64,000 nt of DNA, from assembly GCF_024294805.1 (NCBI RefSeq), contig NZ_JANCLU010000004.1:186001-250000 (forward strand). Direction: 5' to 3'. The stretch comes from Alsobacter ponti. GTDB taxonomy: Bacteria; Pseudomonadota; Alphaproteobacteria; Rhizobiales; Beijerinckiaceae. This document shows, in pieces, positions 10,639-18,516 of this stretch. The first letter of the stretch is position 1; each line of letters opens with the position of its first letter. Made by a program: the position numbers and the translations under genes. The notes under the pieces are model-generated. The model was not told the origin of the DNA and made no database searches. It saw only the letters and a list, made by a program, of their open reading frames with translations.

Positions 10639-11445
10639 ATGCCTCCGACAAAGCCGGTATCCCGATCCGCCGCCAGCAAACCCGCCGCCGAAAAAGCGGC
10701 GCGGGGAGCCGCCGGACAGGGCAAGGAACGTTCCTCGAAGTCCGCCGTTCCGCCCGTGCTGCCGAAAGGGCGCAAATCGGCCCCGGGCGCGGCCGTCAGC
10801 CCCAAGCCGCTCGAACCGGCGCTGGTGCGCGAGGTGTTCTCACGATTTCGCGAGGCCAACCCCGAGCCGAAAGGCGAGCTGGAGCACGTCAACCCGTTCA
10901 CGCTGCTCGTCGCCGTCGTCCTCTCGGCGCAGGCGACCGACGCCGGCGTGAACAGGGCGACGCGCGCGCTTTTCGAGGTCGCCGACACGCCGGAGAAGAT
11001 GCTGGCGCTCGGGGAGGACACGGTCCGCGACTACATCAAGACGATCGGCCTGTTTCGCAACAAGGCCAAGAACGTCATCGCGCTGAGCCGCAAGCTCGTC
11101 GAGGAGCACGGCGGCGAGGTGCCGCGCGATCGCGAATCGCTGGAGATGCTGCCGGGCGTCGGTCGCAAGACCGCCAACGTGGTGCTCAACATCGCCTTTG
11201 GTGAGGAGACGATGGCCGTCGACACGCATGTCTTCCGCGTGTCGAACCGCATCCCGCTCGCCCCGGGCGCGACGCCGCTGGAGGTGGAGCTGGGCCTTTT
11301 GGACATCGTGCCGGCCGAATTCCGCCTGCACGCGCACCATTGGCTGATCCTGCACGGGCGCTATGTCTGCCTCGCCCGCAAGCCGGACTGCCCGCGCTGC
11401 ATCATCAGCGATCTGTGCCGCTACGAGCCCAAGACGAGGCTGTGA
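10639..11445 (+). CDS. nth: Endonuclease III (DNA glycosylase/AP lyase)
   Basis: Excises oxidised pyrimidines and nicks abasic sites in base-excision repair. It has the helix-hairpin-helix LPGVGRKTANVVLN with the catalytic lysine and the catalytic aspartate in AVDTHVFRV. The C-terminal [4Fe-4S] ligands follow the C-x6-C-x2-C-x5-C pattern, reading CLARKPDCPRCIISDLC. At 268 residues it is about 55 longer than E. coli Nth; the excess is a basic Ala/Lys/Ser-rich N-terminal tail with no fold that I recognise. The start is at the predicted transcription start. It is convergent with uppP seven bases away. Confidence 0.96.
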   Translation: MPPTKPVSRSAASKPAAEKAARGAAGQGKERSSKSAVPPVLPKGRKSAPGAAVSPKPLEPALVREVFSRFREANPEPKGELEHVNPFTLLVAVVLSAQATDAGVNRATRALFEVADTPEKMLALGEDTVRDYIKTIGLFRNKAKNVIALSRKLVEEHGGEVPRDRESLEMLPGVGRKTANVVLNIAFGEETMAVDTHVFRVSNRIPLAPGATPLEVELGLLDIVPAEFRLHAHHWLILHGRYVCLARKPDCPRCIISDLCRYEPKTRL

Positions 11446-11452
11446 GCGGGCG

Positions 11453-12268
11453 TCAGCCCCAGACCCACAAGGCCGCCAGCCCCGCCGAGCCGACCAGGAT
11501 TCGCCACCACGCGAAGGTCGCGAAGCCGTGGCGCGACACGAAGGTCAGCAGCCCCTTCACGACGAACAGGCCGGACACGAAGGCGGCGGCGAATCCGATC
11601 GCGATCAGGCCCGCGTCGCTCGTGTCCAACGTCTTGTAATTCTTGAACAAATCGTAGGCGAACGCGCCGGCCATGGTGGGCATCGCCAGGAAGAACGAGA
11701 ACTCCGCCGCGGCGCGCTTGTCCGCCCCCAGCGCCATGGCCCCGACGATGGTCGCGCCGGACCGCGACACGCCGGGAATCATGGCGAGGCACTGGAGCAG
11801 GCCGATCTTGAAGTACATCGAGAGGGGGAAGGCGGTGGCGTCGTCGTAGCGCTGGCGCAGGGGGAGGACGTCGACGACCAGCAGGATGAAGCCGCCGACG
11901 ATCAGCGCCACGCAGACGATCAGCGGGTTGAACAGCACATCCTTGATGAAGCCGTGCAAAACGGCGCCGATCACCGCCGCCGGCAGGAAGGCGATCAGCA
12001 CGCCGAGCGTGAAGTTACGGGCCTGCGGGCTGGTCGGCAGGGCGATGAAAATCGTCAGAAGTCGACGGAAATAGACCAATAACAGCGCCAGAATTGAGCC
12101 GAGCTGGATCAGAACCGCGAATGTCTTGTCGAACTTGTCGTCGTGGAAGCCCAGTCCGAGAATGTGCTCGGCCAGCAGCAGGTGTCCCGTCGACGACACC
12201 GGCAGATATTCGGTGAACCCCTCGAGCGTGCCCAGGATGAGGGCCTTGAGCGCGGCGGCAAGCTCCAT
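11453..12268 (-). CDS. uppP: Undecaprenyl-diphosphate phosphatase (BacA family)
   Basis: Integral membrane phosphatase that recycles undecaprenyl diphosphate to the lipid carrier used for peptidoglycan, and is linked to bacitracin resistance. The two signature motifs of the 271-residue protein are intact: [15 protein letters not shown] near the N-terminus and [14 protein letters not shown] in the second half, within about eight hydrophobic segments. A GAGGA ribosome site precedes the ATG. It is divergent from the GST-fold gene across 201 bases, a neighbourhood that fits an envelope and division context. Confidence 0.96.
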   Translation of the reverse strand: MELAAALKALILGTLEGFTEYLPVSSTGHLLLAEHILGLGFHDDKFDKTFAVLIQLGSILALLLVYFRRLLTIFIALPTSPQARNFTLGVLIAFLPAAVIGAVLHGFIKDVLFNPLIVCVALIVGGFILLVVDVLPLRQRYDDATAFPLSMYFKIGLLQCLAMIPGVSRSGATIVGAMALGADKRAAAEFSFFLAMPTMAGAFAYDLFKNYKTLDTSDAGLIAIGFAAAFVSGLFVVKGLLTFVSRHGFATFAWWRILVGSAGLAALWVWG

Positions 12269-12318
12269 GCGGGTTCCTCGAACATTCGGTCGTGAAAGTG
12301 TACAACCGCGAATCGTGG

Positions 12319-12347
12319 TTGTCGGTCGCGCGAACGGGTTTTATACG
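12319..12347 (+). promoter_or_regulatory. Candidate sigma70-type promoter of the GST-queG-SDR operon
   Basis: TTGTCG (12319-12324), a 17-base spacer and TATACG (12342-12347) on the plus strand. The predicted start near 12354 leaves a leader of about 115 bases before the GST-fold gene. The surrounding 12290-12350 stretch is noticeably richer in A and T than its flanks, as expected for the divergent uppP/GST promoter region. Confidence 0.5.
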
Positions 12348-12469
12348 GGTCGCCCGGCTTTCGCCATCGCCCGCCGGTTCGGGGCCGCCACGGTCTCGCC
12401 GCACTCGTCCGCTCGCTGTCTCGCCGCGGGTCTTTCCTCCCGCGTTGCTCGGAGTCCGATCCGCTGCCC

Positions 12470-13162
12470 ATGGCGACGCTGTACCATCACCCATTCTGTC
12501 CGCATTCGCGCTTTATTCGCCTTGTTCTGAGCGAATTCGGCATGGAGCCGCTGCTCGTCGAGGAGCGGACTTTCGAACGTCGCGAGGAATTCCTGCAGAT
12601 GAACCCGGCGGGGACGACCCCGGTGTTCACCGAGGACCAGATCGGCGCGGTGCCGGGCGCGTCGATCATCGCCGAGTATCTCGACGAGACGCGCGGCCTC
12701 GCGCTGGGCGACCGGCGCATGCTGCCCTCCGACCCCGCCGGCCGGGTGGAGGTGCGCCGGCTGGTCGAATGGTTCAACGGCAAGCTGTTCGACGAGGTCA
12801 GCTCGTATTTGGTGACCGAGAAGGTCTTCAAGCGCTATATGCCGGCCAACATGGGGGGCGGCGCGCCGGACATGGCGGCGATTCGCGCCGCGCGCTCCAA
12901 CATCCGCTATCATCTGGCCTATGTCGGCTGGCTGATCGGCAGCCGGAACTGGCTGGCGGGCGACAGGCTGAGCTATGCCGACCTCGCCGCCGCGGCGCAG
13001 ATCTCGGTGGCGGACTACCTGGGCGATGTGCCGTGGCACGAGAACGAAATGGCGAAGAACTGGTACGCGCGCGTGAAGTCGCGCCCGTCGTTCCGGCCGC
13101 TGCTGGCGGACCGCGTTCCGGGCATGGAGCCCGCGCCGCACTACGCGGACCTGGACTTCTGA
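12470..13162 (+). CDS. Glutathione S-transferase-fold protein, possible FzlA
   Basis: A 230-residue protein with an N-terminal thioredoxin-like GST domain (LYHHPFCPHSRFIRLVLSEF, NPAGTTPVFTED, SIIAEYLDET) and a helical C-terminal GST domain (SNIRYHLAYVGWLIGSRNWL, LSYADLAAAAQISVADYLGD). A conserved tail SRPSFRPLLADRVPG follows. The tail and C-terminal domain resemble, from memory, the alphaproteobacterial FtsZ partner FzlA more than catalytic GSTs. Its location beside uppP fits that, but this is inference. It is the first gene of an operon with queG and an SDR. The GST fold is certain; enzymatic activity is not. Confidence 0.8.
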   Translation: MATLYHHPFCPHSRFIRLVLSEFGMEPLLVEERTFERREEFLQMNPAGTTPVFTEDQIGAVPGASIIAEYLDETRGLALGDRRMLPSDPAGRVEVRRLVEWFNGKLFDEVSSYLVTEKVFKRYMPANMGGGAPDMAAIRAARSNIRYHLAYVGWLIGSRNWLAGDRLSYADLAAAAQISVADYLGDVPWHENEMAKNWYARVKSRPSFRPLLADRVPGMEPAPHYADLDF

Positions 13163-14280
13163 CCGGCGCGTCGCTGCGCGCCGCCGTCGAGGCCGCCGCG
13201 CGGCGGGAAGGGTTCGACCAGGTCGGCTTCACTACGCCCGACGCCATCCCCGAAGCCGCCGAACGCCTCGCCGCCCACCTCGCCGAGGGCCGCCATGGTG
13301 ACATGGCGTGGATGCAGGAGACGGCGGAGCGCCGCTCCTCGCCCTCGCTGCTCTGGCCTGAGGTGCGCGGCATCGTCATGCTGGGCATGAGCTATGCGCC
13401 GGAAGCGGACCCGCTCGCCGTCCTCGGTCGGCCCGACCGCGCCGCCGTCTCGGTCTACGCCCGTTCGCGCGACTACCACGACGTGGTCAAGGGCAAGCTG
13501 AAGCAGGTCGCCTCCGCGCTGGCCCGTCACGCCGGCTGCGAGGTCAAGGTGTTCGTGGACACCGCGCCGGTGATGGAAAAGCCGCTGGCCGCCGCCGCCG
13601 GACTGGGATGGCAGGGCAAGCACACCGTGGTCGTATCGCGCGAGCACGGGTCGTGGCTGTTCCTCGGGGCGATCTTCACCACCGCTGAGCTGCCGGCCGA
13701 TCCGCCCGCGCGCGAGCGGTGCGGCTCCTGCACGCGCTGCCTCGACATCTGCCCCACCGACGCGTTCCCCGCGCCCTTCCAGCTCGATTCGCGCCGCTGC
13801 ATCGCCTACCTCACGGTCGAGCATCGCGGGCCGATCCCGCGCGACCTGCGCGCCGGCATCGGCAATCGCGTGTTCGGCTGCGACGATTGCCTCGCCGTCT
13901 GCCCGTGGAACAAGTTCGCCGCCGCGACGCGCGAGACCAGGCTGAAGGCCCGCGACGATCTGGGCGAGATGAAGCTGCGCGACCTGGCGCGGCTCGACGA
14001 CGCCGCCTTCCGCGCGCTGTTCGCCGGAACCCCCGTCAAGCGCACGGGGCGTGACCGTTTTCTGCGCAACGTGCTGATCGGCATCGGCAACTCCGGCGAC
14101 CCGTCGCTGGCGGAAGAGGCGCTGCGCCTGCTGGCGGATGCGTCGCCGCTGGTGCGCGGGGCCGCCGTGTGGGCGCTGTCGCGCCTGTTGCCCGAGCCCG
14201 AATTCGCCGCGCTCCGGTCACGGCATGCGCGGGACGAGCCGGACGCCGACGTCCGTTCCGAATGGGAGCCCGCTGCATGA
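13159..14280 (+). CDS. queG: Epoxyqueuosine reductase QueG
   Basis: Cobalamin and iron-sulfur enzyme that reduces epoxyqueuosine to queuosine in tRNA. The N-terminal domain begins LRAAVEAAARREGFDQVGF. Two [4Fe-4S] motifs are complete: CGSCTRCLDICPTDAF and CDDCLAVCPW. A C-terminal HEAT-like region ends the protein (ALRLLADASPLVRGAAVWAL). Homology reaches back to residue 5 or so, but there is no ATG, GTG or TTG at a sensible place. A CTG at 13159 overlaps the GST stop as CTGA and gives a normal 373-residue protein. The start is therefore uncertain; the function is not. Its stop overlaps the next ATG (ATGA). Confidence 0.9.
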   Translation: MTGASLRAAVEAAARREGFDQVGFTTPDAIPEAAERLAAHLAEGRHGDMAWMQETAERRSSPSLLWPEVRGIVMLGMSYAPEADPLAVLGRPDRAAVSVYARSRDYHDVVKGKLKQVASALARHAGCEVKVFVDTAPVMEKPLAAAAGLGWQGKHTVVVSREHGSWLFLGAIFTTAELPADPPARERCGSCTRCLDICPTDAFPAPFQLDSRRCIAYLTVEHRGPIPRDLRAGIGNRVFGCDDCLAVCPWNKFAAATRETRLKARDDLGEMKLRDLARLDDAAFRALFAGTPVKRTGRDRFLRNVLIGIGNSGDPSLAEEALRLLADASPLVRGAAVWALSRLLPEPEFAALRSRHARDEPDADVRSEWEPAA

Positions 14281-15140
14281 ACCTCGTGATCCTCGGTTAC
14301 GGCTACACGTCGCAGGCCTTCGCGCGGCGGGTGCGCGGCCGTTTCGCCCGCATCGTCGGGACCGTGCGTTCGCCTGAACGCGCGGCGGCGCTGGGCGGCG
14401 ACGGCGTCGAGGTGCGCGCGTTCGACGATCCCTCCATCGCGGCCGAGATCGAGGCGGCGGACGCCCTCCTCGTCTCGATCCCGCCCGACGGCGAGGGCGA
14501 CGTGGCGCTGCGCCGCTTCGCCGACGCGCTGGCCCGCGCGCCGCGGCTGCGCTGGATCGCCTATCTCTCGACGGTGGGCGTCTATGGCGACCACGGCGGC
14601 GCGTGGGTCACGGAGAGCACGCCCCCGCGCCCGACCAGCGAGCGCTCGGTGCGGCGCGTGGCGGCGGAAGCCGACTGGCTGGCCTTCGGCGAGCGCGCGG
14701 GAAAGACGGTGCAGGTGTTTCGGCTGGCGGGCATTTTCGGCCCGGGCCGCAACGGCCTCGTCAACCTCGCGGAGGGCTCGGCCCGGCGGGTGATCAAGCC
14801 CGGCCAGGTCTTCAACCGCATCCATGTCGACGACATCGCCGGCGTGCTGGAGGCGGCGATGGAGCGGCCGCGCGCCGGGGCGATCTACAACGTCTCCGAC
14901 GACGAGCCGGCCCCGCCGCAGGACGTGGTGACCTTCGCCGCCGATCTGCTCGGCGCGGCCGCCCCGCCCGCGGTGCCGTTCGAGGAGGCCGAGATGTCCG
15001 CGATGGCGCGCAGCTTCTACGGCGAGAACAAGCGCGTCTCGAACGCCCTGCTGCGGGGCGAGCTCGGCTATCGCCTGCTCTATCCCACCTATCGCGAGGC
15101 CTACCGCGCGCTGGCGGCGTCAGGCGAAGGGCAGGCGTGA
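14277..15140 (+). CDS. NAD(P)-dependent short-chain dehydrogenase/epimerase-like protein (YeeZ type)
   Basis: A 287-residue extended-SDR protein. The N-terminal nucleotide motif is VILGYGYTSQAFARR (G-x-G-x-x-x-x-A). Next come AYLSTVGVYGDHGG, resembling the SDR serine and tyrosine region, and FRLAGIFGPGRNGL and FNRIHVDDIAGVL, typical of the epimerase and YeeZ branch. The substrate is unknown. The start is set by the ATGA overlap with queG; an upstream in-frame start would lie inside queG. It is convergent with the OlsB-like gene three bases away. Confidence 0.85.
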   Translation: MNLVILGYGYTSQAFARRVRGRFARIVGTVRSPERAAALGGDGVEVRAFDDPSIAAEIEAADALLVSIPPDGEGDVALRRFADALARAPRLRWIAYLSTVGVYGDHGGAWVTESTPPRPTSERSVRRVAAEADWLAFGERAGKTVQVFRLAGIFGPGRNGLVNLAEGSARRVIKPGQVFNRIHVDDIAGVLEAAMERPRAGAIYNVSDDEPAPPQDVVTFAADLLGAAAPPAVPFEEAEMSAMARSFYGENKRVSNALLRGELGYRLLYPTYREAYRALAASGEGQA

Positions 15141-15143
15141 CGC

Positions 15144-16094
15144 TCAGGCGGCGTGGCGGCTGGCGTCCGCGCCGAAATAGCCGATGTAGCGCGGGTTGAT
15201 GTGGCTCACCGGCAGCACGACGAGCACGTCGGTGGTGCCGAAGCGGCGATCGGCCACGGCTCCTTCGCCGATGCTCGCGCCGACCCGGAGATAGCCCTTG
15301 ATGAGCGGCGGCAGATCCGACAGGGCGCGCCGCGCGGCGATCTCGTTCCGGGGCGCGTGCCGGACGTCCAACGTTCGGTGGGGCAGGGCGGACGCGCGCC
15401 ACTCGGGGGCGGCGAGCGCGTGCTCCCGCAGGAAGCTCAGCGGCGCTTCGAGCGCGGCGGGATCGAGCGTGTCGAAGCTGGCGCAGCCGAACATGACGTC
15501 GACGCGGTGGTGGAGCACATAGGCCCAGATGCCGTGCCACAGCAGCTCGACGGTGCGCTTGTCGCGGTAGGCCGGCATGACGCACGAGCGACCCAGCTCC
15601 AGGAAGCGCTTGCCCGGGTGGCGCGCCAGCAGCGGGGCCACGTCGAACTCGTCTTGCGTGTAGAAACCGAAGTGGCGCTCGGCGACCTCCTGCCGCAGCA
15701 GGCGGTACGTGCCGACGATGCGGGGCTTCGCCGCGCCGCCGTCGCGGGAGGCCCCGGCCGCGTGATCGATCACCAGCAGGTGGTCGCAGATGGAATCGAA
15801 CGGGTCGACGTCGAGGCGCCTGAGCCGGTTCATCGCGCCAGCCATGGCGTTCATCTCGCGGAAGAAGACATCGTAGCGCAGCCTCTGGGCGCGCCTGATG
15901 TCCTTGCGTGAGCGGGCGAGGCGCACCTCGAGGGAGCCGATTCGCCCGAGCGGTCCGTCGATCCCGGCGTTCGGGCGTGGCGGTCGCGCGCGGAGTGGGA
16001 CGGCGCGTGGCGCGGTCAGCGCGGCGACGACGCGCGCCAAGCGGGAGCGGCCGTCGTGGGAGGCGGGTACCGGCAGGTCGAGCATGGAGAGCAT
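15144..16094 (-). CDS. OlsB-like acyltransferase (ornithine-lipid synthesis)
   Basis: A 316-residue GNAT-fold acyltransferase resembling OlsB, which transfers a 3-hydroxyacyl group from ACP to ornithine in the first step of ornithine-lipid synthesis. Family signatures are DIRRAQRLRYDVFFREMNA, VDPFDSICDHLLVID, VGTYRLLRQEVAE and FLELGRSCVMPAYRDKRTVELLW. About 70 N-terminal residues precede the conserved core and are Arg/Pro-rich. The start MLSMLDLPVPAS is chosen for its upstream GGAAG; longer in-frame starts exist. No OlsA-like gene is adjacent. It lies 151 bases downstream of the histidine kinase. Family is firm, lipid substrate likely. Confidence 0.8.
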   Translation of the reverse strand: MLSMLDLPVPASHDGRSRLARVVAALTAPRAVPLRARPPRPNAGIDGPLGRIGSLEVRLARSRKDIRRAQRLRYDVFFREMNAMAGAMNRLRRLDVDPFDSICDHLLVIDHAAGASRDGGAAKPRIVGTYRLLRQEVAERHFGFYTQDEFDVAPLLARHPGKRFLELGRSCVMPAYRDKRTVELLWHGIWAYVLHHRVDVMFGCASFDTLDPAALEAPLSFLREHALAAPEWRASALPHRTLDVRHAPRNEIAARRALSDLPPLIKGYLRVGASIGEGAVADRRFGTTDVLVVLPVSHINPRYIGYFGADASRHAA

Positions 16095-16245
16095 GGGTCG
16101 TCCGCTTCCGGCGGCTCGGGACAGTCGCGACATCGCGCGCCGAACCGCATTCGCGGATTCTCTATCGGTCGCGCCGGCGACACTATCATGACGGGCGCGG
16201 CCCGCGCGAGACGCGCCGCGGCCACGCCGCACCGAAATGCGCCGG

Positions 16246-18393
16246 TCAGGCGCTGCGGGCGCGGGGTTCGGCCCCGACCGGGGCGGCCGCCAGCGTCTCG
16301 GCCAGCCGTGCCTCGCTCACCGGCTTGGCGATGGTGTCGTCCATGCCCGCGGCGAGCGCGAGGCGGCGGTCCTCCTCGAAGGCGTTGGCGCTGAGCGCCA
16401 CGATGCGCGTGCGGGGCCGTCCCAGTTCGGCCTCGATGGCGCGGATGCGTCTCGTCGCATCGTGGCCGTCGAGCCCGGGCATGCGGACGTCCATGAGCAC
16501 GAGGTCGAACGGCGGGACGAGGCCGTCGCAGCAGGCGCGGAACTTGTCGACCGCGGCGAGTCCGTCGCGCGCCCATGTCACCTTCGCCCCGTGGCGCTCC
16601 AGCAGCTTGGTGGTGAGCAGGGCGTTGATGTCGTTGTCCTCCGCCAGCAGCACGTGCCGCTCCGGCCCCGCCGGACCGACGAAGGCGGACGGCGGCGGGA
16701 CGGCGACCGACGCGCCGTGCCGCTCCATGCCCGGCGCGCGCAGGCGGGGCGCCAGCGCGCGCTCGCGCACCGGCTTGACGAGATAGCCGTCGAAGCCGAC
16801 GGCCGTCGGCGGCCCGAAGGCGCGGCGCTCGAACGGCGAGAGCATCACCAGCCGGCGCGGGACGCCCAGCCGCTGCCCCTCGTTGGCCAGCGTGCGGGCG
16901 GCGTCCTCGCCCATCCCGCCGTCGACGACGAGCAGGTCCATCCGCTTCACCCGCAGCGCGGTGACGGCCGAGGCGACGTTCGGAACGAGGTCGACGTCCA
17001 TCCCGGCGGCCTGCAGCCGCTGGCGCAGGAACGGCGCCTCGAACGGCGACTGCGACACGATCAGCGCGGACTGTCCGCGCACGCCCGCGTCCACGCCCCA
17101 AGGCTGGCCGGCGTCGGGGGCGGGAACGATCGGCAGGGTGAAGGAGAACGTCGAGCCGTGGCCGGGCTCGCTGGTGACGCTCAGCTGCCCGCCCATGCCG
17201 GCGACGAGACGGCGCGAGATGGCGAGGCCGAGGCCGGTGCCGCCGTAACGGCTGGCGCTGTGGCCTTCGACGCGCTCGAACTCGTCGAAGATGCGGCCGA
17301 TGCGGTCGTGCGGGACGCCGACGCCGGTGTCGCACACGGCGAAGCGCAGCCGGTCGCCTTCGCGGGTGACGCGCACGCCGACGCCCCCCTTGTCTGTGAA
17401 CTTCACGGCATTGCCGGCGAGATTGGTGAGCACCTGGCGTAGCCGGGCGGGGTCGCCCATCAGGCGGGTCTCGACGTCCGGCGAGATGAGACTGGCGATC
17501 TCCACGCCCTTGCCCTGGGCGCGCGGGGCCAGCAGCTCGATGGTGCCCTCGACGAGGGCCAGCAGGTCGAACGGCTCGTGCGAGAGTTCCAGCCGCCCCG
17601 CCTCGATGCGGGAGAAGTCGAGGATCTCCTCGATGATCGACAGCAGCGCCTCGCCCGAGGTCTTCACCGCCCGCACATAGGTGGTCTGCTCCGGCGTGAT
17701 GCCGGTGCCGAGCAGCAGGTCGGCCATGCCGAGCACGCCGTTGAGCGGCGTGCGGATTTCGTGGCTCACCGTGGCGAGGAAGCGCGACTTCGCCTCGTTG
17801 GCCGCCTCGGCGCGCAAGCGCGCCTCCGCCAGCTCCGCCTCCACCTGGCGGCGGGCCGTCACGTCGCGCCCGACCACCTGGATTTCGTGCCCGTTGCGGC
17901 CCGAGCCGACGCGTGTCTCGACCCACGAGATCCAGCGCTGGCCGGCGGCCGACAGCACCGACTGGTCGTAGGTGACGGAGCCGTCCTCGCCGGTATGGCG
18001 CGGCATCGTCTCCCGCGCCGGCAACTGGAACACCAGGCCGATCAGGGACTCGGGCGGGCGGCCGGCGGCCAGCGCGAACGCCTCGTTGACATAGGTGAGG
18101 CGGTTGCGCTCGTCGCGCCGGTAGATGAGGTCGCCCTGCGCCTCGATGAGGCTGCGGTAGCGTTCCTCGCTCTCGCGCAGCATGGCGACTTCTTCGTTGA
18201 GGGACTCGATGCGCGTGGCCTGGCTACGCGCTCGGCGCTCGAGCCCGAAGTGGTCGCGCAGCAGCATCACGCACATGGTCAGCGCGAACACCGCGACGGA
18301 CCCGAGCACGAAGGTGAGCGCCGACGGCGCGGCGAAGGCGACGGATTCGAAAATCCCGCCCCGCAAATCCATTCCGCCTTCGAACAGCGCCAT
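16246..18393 (-). CDS. Hybrid sensor histidine kinase with PAS and two receiver domains
   Basis: A 715-residue membrane-anchored hybrid kinase. In order: one transmembrane segment at about residues 20-45, a short coiled coil, a PAS domain (about 75-185) and a dimerisation domain with phosphoacceptor His211 in SHEIRTPLNG. Next come a complete ATPase domain (NLAGNAVKF, DTGVGVPHD, GGTGLGLAISRRL), a first receiver lacking the acidic pair (starts LIVSQSPFE), and a C-terminal receiver with LLAEDNDIN, phosphoacceptor VLMDVRMPG and IAKPVS. Its cognate partner is not adjacent. The PAS ligand is unknown. The acyltransferase gene downstream may share the transcript. Confidence 0.92.
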   Translation of the reverse strand: MALFEGGMDLRGGIFESVAFAAPSALTFVLGSVAVFALTMCVMLLRDHFGLERRARSQATRIESLNEEVAMLRESEERYRSLIEAQGDLIYRRDERNRLTYVNEAFALAAGRPPESLIGLVFQLPARETMPRHTGEDGSVTYDQSVLSAAGQRWISWVETRVGSGRNGHEIQVVGRDVTARRQVEAELAEARLRAEAANEAKSRFLATVSHEIRTPLNGVLGMADLLLGTGITPEQTTYVRAVKTSGEALLSIIEEILDFSRIEAGRLELSHEPFDLLALVEGTIELLAPRAQGKGVEIASLISPDVETRLMGDPARLRQVLTNLAGNAVKFTDKGGVGVRVTREGDRLRFAVCDTGVGVPHDRIGRIFDEFERVEGHSASRYGGTGLGLAISRRLVAGMGGQLSVTSEPGHGSTFSFTLPIVPAPDAGQPWGVDAGVRGQSALIVSQSPFEAPFLRQRLQAAGMDVDLVPNVASAVTALRVKRMDLLVVDGGMGEDAARTLANEGQRLGVPRRLVMLSPFERRAFGPPTAVGFDGYLVKPVRERALAPRLRAPGMERHGASVAVPPPSAFVGPAGPERHVLLAEDNDINALLTTKLLERHGAKVTWARDGLAAVDKFRACCDGLVPPFDLVLMDVRMPGLDGHDATRRIRAIEAELGRPRTRIVALSANAFEEDRRLALAAGMDDTIAKPVSEARLAETLAAAPVGAEPRARSA

Positions 18394-18516
18394 GCAAGCC
18401 TCCGCCGGAAAGCTTGGGCGCGAGGCATTGATTTTTGGTGAGTCGGCCTTTGTGGCCGCCCCCGGATGCGCGGCATCCTGCGCTTTAGATTAACGATCGG
18501 TTGGCGACGCGGCGGC

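Noticed and set aside
12292-13158. Continuous open frame suggesting a GST-QueG fusion
   Set aside because: The GST protein is read in a different frame. The extension translates to Arg/Gly/Ala-rich noise and QueG homology begins only after 13159.
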